A DNA stretch of 64,000 nucleotides from Aurantiochytrium sp. KH105. Its lineage: Eukaryota; Sar; Bigyra; Thraustochytrida; Thraustochytriidae. Under the pieces are notes generated by a model. That model was given only the letters and a program-made list of their open reading frames with translations, did no database searches and was not told where the DNA came from. The number at the start of each line of letters is the position of its first letter. The first letter of the stretch is position 1. Below, in pieces: positions 10,168-22,665 of this stretch. The stretch covers positions 620,001-684,000 of the forward strand of contig BGKB01000018.1 of assembly GCA_003116975.1 (NCBI GenBank), in the 5' to 3' direction. Both the position numbers and the translations under genes were made by a program.

Positions 10168-13100
10168 ATGCCCTCAAAGACGGCGACGACGTCGACCTCC
10201 AAGAGGGCTGCGCGCGCCGCGATTCACGAGCCTCCGTCGCCGCCCTCGCCTTCGCAGCAGCCGCTAACGACGGACCAGGTTCGAGAGCGTATCCGGCGCG
10301 GGTCGCTCTCCCTCAGCCGCGGGGTAGCCGCGCTCGCCCGAGCGCAGAGCGAGGGCCCCACCGAGGACGAGATTGAGGCTGCCTGGTCAGAGCACACCAC
10401 TGCGGAAGGCGCCACGTACTACTTCAACTCGCTCACGAGAAAAACGACATGGGATACCCCCACTGACTTTGCTCTTCGTGAAACGCGCCGCAAGAGCGGG
10501 GCCAACATCCTCGCAGAAAGCGGGTCCTGGGCCTGGGTGCGAGATGAGATCTTTTGCTTTGCACCCGCGCAAAATGTCAGTGGCACGATCGATCTCTTTG
10601 TCACGCTCGACGGTCGCGAGATCCGCGTCGACTCTCCGGACGACATTCTCGGCCCCGTTCTAGACATTGATCGCGTCAACAAAGACACCGACGACATGGT
10701 CAAGATGCAAGTCATCAATCATGCCACCGTCCTCCAAAACCTGCGCCTCCGCACTGAGCGAGACAATTACTTTACAAACGTCGGCACCATTCTCGTGAGC
10801 GTTAATCCTTTCAAGTGGATTAATGACCTATATACAGAGGATCAGTTTGCGCTTTACAGGGAGCGCGTCGTGGGCGACGAGGTCCCGCCTCACTTTTTTG
10901 AAATTGCTGACAATGCTTTCCGAGGTCTACGCGAGGAGCGCAAGAGCCAGAGCATTATCATCAGCGGCGAGAGTGGGTCCGGAAAAACCGAAGCAACCAA
11001 AAAATGTCTCCAATACCTCGCCGACGTCGCGGCGTCCGCGGCAACCGGCCTTGAAAATAAGCTTCTTGCCACGAACCCGATCCTCGAGGCATTCGGAAAT
11101 GCCAAAACCTTGCGCAACGGTAACTCGAGCCGATTTGGCAAGTGGACTGCCGTCAAGTTCGATGGTCGCGACCGTATTGCGGGCGGTCGCATTGTCAATT
11201 ACCTGCTCGAGAAGAGCCGCGTTGCAACACAAATCATGGGTGAGCGCAACTTTCACATTTTTTATCAACTTGTCAAGGGTGCAAATGACAAACAACGAGC
11301 GGCCCTCCGTCTTCCCAAGGCTTGCAGCCAGCTCAACTACCTCAACGCTGGCGCCTGCACTGAGATTCCCGGCGTCGACGACGCCGAGGCTTTCGCCGAG
11401 ACCACGGAGGCCCTCGACGAACTTGGCTTCTCGCCCCAGGAGCAAATGGACATTTTTCGTGTCGCTACGGGCGTCATGTGGATGGGCAATGTCGAGTTCG
11501 CCCCTCCCCTCGGCGCCGCGGCAGAGGACGCCTGCGAAGTGCGTCTCCCTTCGAGTGAAGCAGCCATCAAGGCCACCTGTGATCTCCTCGGGCTTTCACG
11601 CGAGGAGTTTCTCTCCAACGTTACGAATCGCATCCGCTCCATGGGCGGTCAGGTCATCGCAAGCCCGCTCAGCGCGCAGGCCGCCGCCGAGTCCTGCGCG
11701 GCGCTCGCCAAGGAAATTTACGGCCGCCTCTTTGACTGGCTGGTCGAACGCGTCAATAAAACGCTGGCTGGCGAGTCGCCACAGGGCGGGGCGAGCGGTC
11801 CTTTTGATGCACCGGGCCGCATGATTGGTGCTCTCGACATCTTTGGCTTTGAAATCTTTGAGCACAACTCTTTCGAGCAGCTCTGCATCAACTTCGCTAA
11901 TGAGAAACTTCAACAGCACTTCAATCAGCACACCTTCAAAACGGAGCAAAGGGTGTACGAGGCCGAAGGGATCGACTTTGTCACTCCTCCATTTGAAGAT
12001 AACGACGACGTGCTTTCGCTTCTCGAAGACAAACCTCGTGGCCTCTTTGTGCTCCTTGATGAGGAGTGTGTTTTACCGCGCGGGTCGGACGCCTCGTACG
12101 CTAGCAAGGTCGCGCAGTTCCACGGGACGGCCTCAGGCGGAGACTCTCACCCGCGCTTTCGAGCAGGACCAAAACTTCGCGCCAAGCGCGAGCTCTCTTT
12201 CGCGGTCGAGCACTATGCCGGTCTCGTAGTATACAGCGCTCTGGGCTTTCTTGAAAAGAACAAAGATGATCTCCGCGAAAACCTCGTTAGTCTGGCGCGG
12301 GGAGCCACGAATGCCCTTATGGCATCCGCTCTTTTCCCTGCAAGCTCTGTGGAGGACGATGGAACAGTGACAACCAGTAATGCCAGCTCCTCTGGATCGG
12401 GTAAGCGCCGTCACAAGACCCAGGCCGGATTTTTTTGCCGCCAGCTCGACGGACTCATGACCACGCTCGATGCGACGAGCCCGCACTACATTCGCTGCAT
12501 CAAACCAAACAACGAAAAAGCGCCAGACCGCTTCGATCCCTTTTTGTGTCTCGAGCAACTCCGCTATTCGGGCGTCTTTGAGGCCATCGAGATCCGCAAG
12601 CAAGGTTTTCCCTTTCGTCGCACACATGATGTCTTTTACCGGCGCTTTCGCGTCTTTGCGAGCGACGACTTTAAGACGAATCGCGAACCCGCGCTCGTGG
12701 GATCCGCCAAGGATCGTTGTAAAGCCCTGCTCGAGGATCTCTTGAAAACCTCTGAAAACGATCCACAAGTCGATCTTACCGACTGCCGTCTTGGGAAGAC
12801 AATGGTGCTCTACCGCGCGCCCGAACACCTCTACCTCGAAGCGCATCGCGAGCGAGCCCGCGATCGCGCAGGTGGAGACATTACTCGCATCGCTCGAGGT
12901 CACTTGGCGCGATTCAGGGTCGCTGCATTTCGCGATGTCCAGCGGGAACTTCGCGAAGCAATCGACTCACGTGAACTCATGGACATCAGCGAGGCCGTCG
13001 CCGCAGCAGAAGAAAAGGTCAAGCCCCCCTTTAATCTCCACAGGGAAATTCAAGAGGCCCGCGATGTCATGGCCGTCATTGAGGATGAGCTCCAGCTCTG

Positions 13101-16100
13101 CGCCCAGGTCGAGGACCTCGAGGCTGCGATTCAAGACAAGCCAGCCGCTGCAGCCGAGCGCTACGAAGAGATTGAGGATGTACTGACGGCCTGTGAGAAG
13201 ATGCAGATCGCACAAAAGTACCCCGAGCTCCAATCTACCATTGCCGACTTCGATCGCCGAATTCAAGGCGTTCGCAACCTTATCCAAGCGAAGAAGGACC
13301 TGCGCGCTGCAACGCGGGCTTCCTACAAGCCCGAGCTCGTGAGGGCGATTCAAAAGGCCAAGGCGCTTCAGGAAGACCATGGTTCGCCCTTTTGCGAGCA
13401 AGAACTCAAGGCCGCGCGCGATCGCCTCGACCATGTTGTTCGCGAGGAAAAGCTGATCGAGTCCCTCGTATCAGGACTTGGCAAGGGCGGGCCGCAGGGA
13501 CAACCCGGAAAACTTGATCTTTCCGTCATTAGCACAAAGTCTCTTCGCAAAGCCTGGACCAAGGCTGCCGCAGCACGCGAGGAACTAACGCCGCGTGGGC
13601 GATCTCTCGCCGATGTCGCCGAACTCGTCCTCGCCTTGCGCGAGAGCCTGCAGGGCTCGGACTGGGACTCGACAGAGTCACTTTTGGCTCGCGCCATGAA
13701 ACTCGACGAGGACGGCGATCTTGACCGCTTTCATATTCCTCGCGATGAGATTGACCTCTGCAAGGGCGAGTTGGCGTGCTACACCATTGTTGCCGAAATC
13801 TCATCCGCTATGCAGTACGACACTGTGCGCGGGGATGCCTCCAAGCCTGATTTTTCTCAGGCTTCTACAAAGCGACTCAGGGACGATATTGAAGACGCCA
13901 AGATGCTCGAGTCGCCGGCAGAGGTCGCGCACGCGGTTATTGCGAGCGCAGAACGGCATGCCCGCCTTCGCGATGCTGCTGTCAACACACACTGGGAAAC
14001 CATGGCAACGCTTCTCGACGGTGACCACGACACCCTCAATGAGGGCCTTCATTCGGAAGACAGGTATGCACGCATCTTTCTCGATGCTGTCAAGCCCGAA
14101 CAAGATCTTCTGAAAAAGCTGTACTTTGCTCATGTTCTGGAAACACGGGCTTCCGAGGCATTGGCCAAACGAGCCATCTCCGGTCAGGTGGGAAAGCTCA
14201 AGGTGAACCCCAAGCCAACCCGCGAGCTGGATGCCGTCGTTTCGTGGGTGAAAAAGCGCCTTGGTGGATCTGGACCTTCGGCTCGAAGCGCGGCGCTGCT
14301 CATTCTCGTCCAGCATGTGCGGTCTATTCGCGCCGACCTGGAAAGCTCGTCCGGTGATCGAAGCATCTTGGAGCGCGTAACAGAGGCTCGCAAGCTCGCA
14401 ACAAAGCACAGCGCTCCCGAAGCCTGCAAAGACGAACTCAAGCTTGTGCTGCATGACCTCACAGAGAAGGATTGCGTTCGAATCCTTGCCAAGGCAGCCA
14501 AGGCGCCTGGCGCGGTGACTGGCACTGTTGGCAGCATCAAAGTCGCTGGAGTCAGCGCTGATCCGCTCGACCAAGCGCTCGAGGAAGCTCAGTCGAAACT
14601 TGCTGCAGTCGGTGCTGATCCTCAGCCTCACTCCAAGGAGGCCGAGCAAGCCTTTTACGGCGCGCGCGAGCTTGCTAATCTGCGACGCGCTATTTTGAAT
14701 GACGATTGGGACATGGTCGAGTCTTTACTTCTTGCCGGAGGCGATCACAAGGATCCGGACGAGGATCCCCTGGAAGCAACAGAAAAAGAACTACAACTTA
14801 TTCAGGATGAACTGAATAATCGAACCATCATTGCCGAGCTGACGCGCGCGCTTTCGTCGGGCGGGGCACAGGGTAAGGTTGGCGATCTTGATCTCGACGG
14901 CATCGAAGTCGATGCTTTACAGGCTGACGTGGATGACGCCAATGAGCTTGGCTGCAAGACGCGCGAGGCCAAAGATCTCCTCGAAAATGCTAACCTCGTG
15001 CTTCGTCTTCGTCGTGGACTCGTCTCCCAGGACTGGGAATTGATCGAGCACGCTTTGGAGGAGGCGCGCTTCAAACGCGTCATTCCCGCCGCCGAGGCCG
15101 AAGTCAAGCTTGCAACAAAGGAGTTGCACAATCGTCGCATTATGCATGCTCTGCAGCACGCTCTGAAATCAGGAGGACCCAGCGGAACAGCAGAAAACCT
15201 GCGTGTAGACACAATCACCTTTCATGTGTTAGACGAAGCCTTGGCACTTGCGCAAAAGCTGCGCTGTGAGTCCAGGTCTGCGCAGTGTCTCTTTGGTGCA
15301 TGTAAAATTGTCCGTGCTGGAAGAGCAGCTCTATCAGAGAAGCGTTTCTTGCAGCTGGGCCAGCTCGTCGAGGACGCAGAGCGCCAAGGCTTCTTAATCA
15401 TCGAAGACGGCAGAAACGATACGAACGACGAGGCCGAGGAGGCCAAGCGTGAAGCCGTCGGCCCGGCGCAGCGCGAGCTGTCCTTGATGCGTGAAAAGTT
15501 TGAAGATGAGAGCATGTGTCGTGACCTGGCCGAAGCACTCGCTGAAGGCCAGCCTTCGGGTCGTATTGGAGCGATTGACTTGTCGAGCGTTAAGCTTGGT
15601 GTGCTCCTGAGTGCTACCGAAAAGTACAGCATGCTTGAACCTCGTTCGACGCGTGCGGCGCAACTTCTCGAGAGCGCAAAGGTCTCCGTGTCATTGCGCG
15701 AGGCACTTCTTGCCGGCCCGGACTGGGCATCAGCCGAGGCCATTCTCGAGCGCCATTCTCCAGAGGCTATCATCGAGGAGCATGGATTCGGTCTTGTGGA
15801 AAGCGTCGAAGCGGAGGCAAATCTTGTCCGCGATGAAATCGAGCATCGTGCCGTCACGTCAATCCTCTCCGGCGCGATTCGCCACGGCGCCGCGTCCGGG
15901 TCCATCGGCGCTCTCGATCTCGATCTCCTCTCTGTCGAAATTCTGAACGAGGCCATTGAGGATGTCAAGAAAATGAATTGCAAGTCCCCCGAATCAAAAC
16001 AGCTCTTTGAGACGGCCAAGGCGCTGCGAGATGTACGCGCTTGCGTTGCACAGGCCGATGCAGCCACGTCTGCAGAGGGGCAACCAGACGCCGTGACCTG

Positions 16101-19100
16101 GCTCGGCGCAGTCCAGGTTTCTCTAGACAAGGCACGCAAAATTTCTGTGGCGCAAGAAGCGAAGGAGGAACTCAAACTTATCCAGGATCATGTGGACGAC
16201 ATCAAGATTATCCGAGAGCTTTGCGCGGCGCTCCGCCAAGGGGCGGTGCAAGGCAAGCTCGGCCAGGCAGACTCGAAATCGTGCGAGCTCGAACGCCTGG
16301 AGAGCGCCCTACAATGCGTCCATACACTTGTCTGCAAGACGGAACGCGCGAAAAAGCTTGAAAAGACTGCCAAGCTTGTGGCCCTCTTTCGCAGCGCTCT
16401 TGTTGCAGATGGCTGGGATGGATTTTCGCAGCTGCTCAACAAGCAGCTCGGTGTGAGCGTCGAGGGCGGTTCACCGCCCGACCATTTTGCAGGCCACGCT
16501 GACGAGGCGCGGGAAGAGTTCCAGCGTCTCGTCGATGAGTGCCGAGAGCGGACAGCTGCCTCGCGTCTCAAGCATGCTTTGGAGAATGGATCCGTGCGGG
16601 GCACTCCGGGGGAGGCCAACTTGTCGGACTTGGACACGCAGGGTCTCGAGCATGCGATCGCGCTCGCTCGTCGGGCTGGCAAGCACTTGAGCCAGCCCAC
16701 CAAAGATTTAACTCGAGTTGCTGAGACGCTGCTGCTGGTTCGCCAAGGCTTTGAGCATGGAGGGCGCGAGCAGGACGAGGTGGAAGCCATTGCTTCTGCT
16801 CTGGCTCGCATTCCCTCGTTCACGCGTGTTGGCGAGGCGGCACTGTCCGAGTCAACGACAAAGGAACTCGAGCTTGCACAAGATCACGTTCATGACTTTC
16901 GCATCCGCAAGACAATCCGCGAGGCTATTCGAAGTGGCCATGGAGGCGATCCGCTTCGCATTGCTGCGGTCGACCCTACAGGTCTCCGCGATGCGCTCAG
17001 CGCTGTCAATGCGGGTCTGGGCGGGGCCAAGTCGCGCGAGGCGCGCGACCTCGTGGACGGCGCAGAGCTGATTTTGAAATTACGAACTGCTCTTTTGCAA
17101 CGCGACTTTGACGACCTTCGTTTCGTGCTCGGCGACGCGATCGATAATGAAGGCATTTCCCGCATGCCAAACGCCGAGGAGCAAGTGTACCACGCACGTG
17201 GGCTCCTTGTGAGTCACGAAACGGTCAAGACGTTGGGCGAGGCGGTGCGAGATGGCTCCGTTCTCGGAGGAGGAGATCGTCGTGATCGAGAAGATCAGAG
17301 CGCGGCAGACGACGAGGAGAACGACAGCGAAGTGAGCAGCCAAGCTTTGCGAGAGGCTCTTGCCAATGTCGAAAAACAAGTGGGTGGACAGTATGACCCG
17401 GAGGTTCTCAAACTCTGCGAATTGTGTGAGCACTTGGCCGAGCTTCGCGACGTTTATCTGACTTCGAGCGCAAAGCGCTGGGCCTCTGTGGACGCTGAGC
17501 TCACGGCGATGCAAAATTGCATGCTGGTGCTCGATGACCAGCGCCGTCGGCAGCATGGCATCGAAAGTAGCGATGCCAACACGGAGAGTGAGCATGCTGC
17601 GGCGATCGAAAAAGTAGAAGGAGAGGTTCGCGCCGAGTTCCAAGAGATTCATGACCGGGCCGAGGATCGCCTTGCTCAGCGCATGATGCTTGAAGCCATG
17701 GCTGAAGGTGGTCTGCAGGGCCGCGTCGGCGCCGTGGCAACGTCTTCAATCTCAGTTGCGTCTCTCGAAGCCGCAGTTCATGCAGCTTCGAACGCACGCA
17801 AGCCTTCGTCACGTACGAAGATCATGCTGCGCGAGGCGAAAGAGCTTCTTTCGTTGCGCAAAGCCATCTTGGCAGATCAATGGCAGACCGTCTACAATGT
17901 GGTTCGTACGTGGCGCGAGAACACGCCCGATCGCGCCGTGTCGTCTTCGTCGACGATGCAAATGACACCGGCCGAAGAAACGCAGCTTGAGGCTTTGCAG
18001 CTGTTTTCGAGCGAGCGAAGACTGGCTGGCGACGAGGCGACACGTCGCGTCGTCGTGGACGAGCTTTCGCACGCGCTTGCGAACGGCGGAGTGCGGGGCG
18101 CCCCCGGGGAGCTGAGCACGCAACATGTCTCTGTTGCACAACTCAATCGTGCGATTGCTCACGCGCTTGAAATTGGAGTCACGACTCCTGATGCACAGCA
18201 GCTCATGCTTGCGGCGCACACCGTTCGTCAAATTCGCAACGGCATCCTCGCCAGTCCCGACGAGGGCGGCGGTGACGGTCGCGTAGATTGTCCATTGGTT
18301 CGGGATGCGCTTCGGATTTGTGAGGAGGAGCAAGACGCCGATTCTGATTTGCCCGAGGTAGCAAGGCGTGAGATCGTGCTCATCAAGCACGAATTGGAGG
18401 ACCAGGACGCAGCCAAGGCTCTCTCGGATGCCCTCGCCTGGTCAGAAGCTTCGAGTGACGATGAACATGAAGAGGAAGGTCAGGATCTCGCGGCTCGATC
18501 TCACCCGCGAGTTGTTTCCGAGCACGCGCCCGGAGATGAGAGTAACAACGAAGACGTGAAGGAAGAAGACGACGACGACGACGACGATAATGTCGACGAC
18601 AACGTCGACGTCGATGACGGACAGGACAAGAGGGAGGATTATGAAGCGATGGAGAGGAACAGTGAGGAAACGGAGTCTGCTCGTGACGAGGCCGAGGCCA
18701 AGCTGCGCCGTGCAGAAGAGAAGCAGAGCGTGCAGCGAGCGGCGGGCGAGATGGCGCGACGAACCTCGTCCTCCTCGTCCTCCTCGTCTTCATCTTCCTC
18801 CCCCGCAGCTCGCACATCTGCAAAGGCTCCAGCAAGAAGCCAGAGGTCGCGGCGTCGGCGGCGAAAGTTTTCTCGCTATGCACCATCCCGCGTGAGCGTC
18901 GAAAAGGTGAATAGTGCGATCGCGAGAACGCAGGAGGGGAGGTGCCATACAGTGTATTCAAGTGCGCTATACAAGTTGGCCTTTCTAATTCGAGATATGC
19001 GCCTTGCATGCCTCGAAACGGCGTGGACGCAAGCTTCGGCGTGTATTGCGTCGATCGACAAGATTCGTGATCGGATTCGCTCGCAAGAAGCCCCCGTGTC

Positions 19101-21767
19101 CACGCAGAGCGGTGGCACACATCAGTGGCGATCAGCGCTCGCACTCGTGCAACCCGAGGTGGAGCGCGCCCGAGAAGAAATTGAAAATCTCGAGACTGTG
19201 AGCCAGCTCAGACAGGCTCTTGCCAGCGGGCAGGCTCCTGGGCATTTTGGGTACCTGCGCATCGAGCGCGCGGACTTGGGTGCTCTAGACAAGGCATTGG
19301 GGCGGGCTTCTCGGATTCGATGCCGCTCCGAAGAAGCCGTGGCGTTGCGCAAGACTGCCAGCTTGCTCCGGCAGCTGCGCGCCGCGGTGATAAATGCAGA
19401 CTTTGTGACGGCCTCCGTTGTGCTCTCAGAAGCACAAACCTACGCCGCAAATCAAGGCGAGGGCGGCGCGGCAAACGCGTCGGCGATTTCATTGTACCAC
19501 CGTCTTCCAGTAGCAGGCGCAGAGATGGAACTTTTGCACCATGAGGTACAGAATCAGCTCGTGTGCCGCGCTCTCAAGACAGCGCTTCGGTCGGGCGCCA
19601 TAACGGGCCGTGTGGGCGCCGTAAGTATTGCCAGTTCAAATGTGCAGAGCCTGGAACGCGCAATGACCAAGGCGGAGTCCCTTGCGCGCATCACAGATGA
19701 GACGCGAGCGCTCGTACACTCTTGCAGGGCGGTTTTGCAGCTGCGGCGTATTCTCATGGATGCGTTTTCGTCCGCTGGAGCGATGCACGGTGTCGATGAG
19801 GCTGCCTTGGCTCCGCACATGTGGGAAGCGGCGCAGCAGGTGTTGCGAAGTGCCGTCGCTAACGTGCCCGAGGGAACGGGCGCGCTGCAAGTCGCACAGC
19901 AGGATGCGCGCAGCGGCGGCCCGGCTGGCATGGTCACGACGGCCCCTGGACCAGCGCGTCGCGGTTCGACGGCGTCTTCCTCGGCGTCGTCGGTTGCGTC
20001 GTCCCGAGCGAGCCATGCACGTCCTGATAGTCGTCCTCAAAGTGCACCGGTTGCGGGTCTGTCGGATCGTGACGCGCGGTCCTTTAGTCTCTTGTGGTGC
20101 CACCCTGATGCGCGAGGTGAATTGGCGTTGTTGCTCGACGAGATCCAACATCGTGAAGCCCTGCAGGGACTTGTTCGCGCCCTTGCTTCGGGACACGCTA
20201 AATTTCTTGGTGGTTTCGTAGATGTAGCGACGGTGAAAACGGGTGCTTTGGACGCGGCGATCGCAACAGCCAAAAAGGTGCCCGCGCGAACCGATGAACT
20301 CACCTCCTTACAACTTTCAGCAAGCATTGTTCTGCGCTGTCGAGAGGCTCTCCTCGATGGAAGCTGGCAGGACCTCGACAACATGCTTCGCGACTGCACG
20401 GACCTGCGCATTCACGAGGTAGCTGCGGATGAAATGAATATGATGCGACGAGAAACTCACCTGCACAATGTCATCAAGGGGGTGCTGGTCCGCTTGCAAG
20501 ATGCAACGAAGAACCGGGATGTGGGGGCTTTAGAGCACGCCCTTGAAGAGGCGGAGACCTTGCGACTGGGCGCGAGCCCGGATCTGCACGTGCTCTCGCG
20601 TGTGAATAAGGCGCGGCAATTACTTGATCGCCTCATGGTCGTGGATGAACGTCTTGATCAGTGCGTGCAGCGCGCTGATCTGCGCGGTCTGGAATCGTCT
20701 CTCGAGGAAGCGCGCCGTCTCAAGTATAGTCCGCGCGCGGCTGCGGCCGCCATTGATTTGCGCGATCGTCTTCAAGCAGCATACTCCCAGGCAGAGCGGG
20801 CCGTGGAGTCTGTGGATGCTACGGCAATGCGCGCTCTTCTTGAGCAGGCGAGGCGCGAGCGTATCGATCTGCCACGCATGGCTGAAATGCGGAGGCTGTT
20901 GTCGATGCCCCCCGCGCAGCTTGAGCGACTGCGGCTCAACGCCGCGGTGGAACGGGGCGACGAAGACACGGTTGTCGAGGTGACAACAAGCATCAAGACG
21001 CGCTTCTTTGAGCAGGAGGCGACGCGCGAGAAGCATCGTTTGGAGCTCTTTCCCGCGCTTAAGAGCCCTTCCGAGTTTGCGGCCAACACTGGCGCGGTCG
21101 GACCAGGTTTGGCGTCGGGCATGCTCTCGCATTCTTCATCGCCCATACCGACATCACTAACGCGTCTTCCGTCGACACCGGCGACCTCGCTTGCCGTGAA
21201 AGTTTTCCGGGCGCTTTTGGGCTACATGGGAGACCGCGAGTATTCGTATCCTGCGTCCTTGGCGCAGGAAATTTTGCAGGTCGGTCTCGCCGTGACGGAG
21301 CTCCGCGATGAGATTCTTCTTCAGATGCTCAAGCAGCTTTCGGACAATCCCTCGCCAAAGTCGCGTCAGCGTGGCTGGCTTCTTCTGAGTTTGGCGCTTC
21401 GCACGTTTCCTCCGTCGGAGCTCTTTGAGAATTTTTTCGAGCTTTGGTTGCGTCGCAAGGGTGTCGAGCTGCGTGCGCGTGCCGGCTCGAGCGAGGCCAA
21501 CAACTGGGCTCATTTGTGTTTGAACCAGATGCATCGCATTGTTTTCCGCGGCCCCGCCGAGGCCATTCCGCCGCTCGACGAAGTGCACCATCTCTTGCAC
21601 GTGAATCCATCCGAGCACAGCCGCCTCACGGCGTCGCCTGCCGCGGTGGCAGGGGGCAAGTCATATCCCAGTCGGGGAACTCTGCACGATCAAGATCGTG
21701 GTGATGCAGAAGCCGAACGAGGTTATCTGCAGCAACTGCAGGAGCAGCACCAATTGCACCAATTGCA

Positions 21768-21798
<31 letters not shown>

Positions 21799-21870
21799 CA
21801 ACAACAATCGCGGCGGCATCAACAGCGTCTTCCCTCGCGCCTCGACATTCCACCCTACGAGTATTCGTGA
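10168..21870 (+). CDS. Giant WW-myosin-IQ-repeat tail-MyTH4 protein
   Basis: Unconventional myosin of 3900 residues in one frame, starting at ATG. A WW domain lies at about 70-98 (W73 and W95, 22 apart). The motor spans about 150-890: P-loop GESGSGKT at 267-274, switch I with NSSRFGK at 319-325, switch II/relay DIFGFE at 557-562, and an IRKQGFPFR converter segment near 810. One IQ motif lies around 905-921, then helical sequence, then a tail (about 1095-3460) of roughly 16 divergent 110-150 residue repeats whose hallmark is xSGxxxGxxGxLDL followed by an LRxALLxxDW stretch. An acidic run (about 2770-2820) and a serine run (about 2866-2880) interrupt the tail. Shorter LExxLxxA helices follow, then a MyTH4 domain at about 3675-3810 and a polyglutamine end (about 3860-3882). 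No FERM domain follows MyTH4. It is an actin motor, and WW and MyTH4 suggest protein or microtubule cargo binding. Stramenopile-type myosins combine these modules; the class number is not assigned. Confidence 0.97.
18550..18810 (+). repeat. Coding microsatellites (Asp and Ser runs) in the myosin tail
   Basis: GAC/GAT repeats near 18568-18620 encode an aspartate-rich run. TCC/TCG repeats near 18766-18803 encode about 13 serines. They separate the main repeat block from the last three tail repeats and probably form a flexible hinge. Confidence 0.85.
21766..21810 (+). repeat. CAG/CAA polyglutamine tract at the myosin C-terminus
   Basis: About fifteen CAG then CAA codons. The interrupted codon mix suggests slippage followed by CAA substitutions. 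Confidence 0.9.
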
Positions 21871-22665
21871 TGAAGGAATGAATGAACGAACGAACGAACG
21901 AACGAATGAACGAACGAACGAACGAACGAATGAATACCACTCACATCAATCTGTCATCTTCTTTTCTTTGTGACATCTTTTCTCCTCCATTCGCCCGTTG
22001 TGGCTCTCGCAGCCGTATCGTTCGGCTCCTCTTGCGGAAGAACACATGCCCGCCTCTGCCCGTTCCCGTTTTCCCTCTTGTACACGTTACACAGTATCCT
22101 ACTACCTCCTGCGCATCGCCCAGCAAAGTGCGCGAGCGAGTGTCCCTCCCTCCCTCCCTCCGAGGCCTGTTGTGTGCGCGTCCCTCCCTCCCTCCCTCGC
22201 CCTCGCCGCTGCCTCCCGCGCCTCGCGGGGCGGCGCCGCGCCGCGCAAGGCACCGGCCGCGCAGCGCAAGCAAGGCGCGGCGCGGCGCGGCGCAAGCAAG
22301 GCACGGCGCGGCGCGGCGCGGCGTGCACGGCGTCACGCGGGCGCCCGATCGAGCGGCACGTGCTTCTCCATCTCGCACGCGCTCGCAGGCGGGCGGGCGG
22401 GCGGGCAGACCGCAAAGGAGCCGCGCGGCCAGCACGCGCAGCGAGCGGGCGAGGGGCCGCGGAGGAGCGGAGGAGCCCCGCGGGCGGGCGGGCGGGCAAG
22501 GGCGAGGGAGGGAGGGAGGAGGCGCGCGCGGCGGAGATCGAAGCGAAGCGAAGCGACGCGACGCGACTCGGCCTGGCGGGTTTGAGAGATTTCAAATCGC
22601 GGCGACTTGGTGATCGATCGATTGCCGGCGCGTTGGGCGCCTGCGCGGGCGGCGAGGGAGGCGAG
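21871..22665. other. Myosin-LRR intergenic region rich in microsatellites
   Basis: It starts with a (GAAC)n/(GAAT)n run right after the myosin stop (about 21874-21932). It continues with two (TCCC)n pyrimidine runs (about 22147-22160 and 22182-22198) and a (GGCGC)n pentanucleotide block (about 22256-22325). The frame of the downstream gene is open through part of this, but has no ATG before 22666. Confidence 0.7.
22256..22325. repeat. (GGCGC)n pentanucleotide block
   Basis: GGCGC-type units interrupted by AAGCAAGGC. Same GGC-core pentamer family as elsewhere in the window. Confidence 0.85.
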
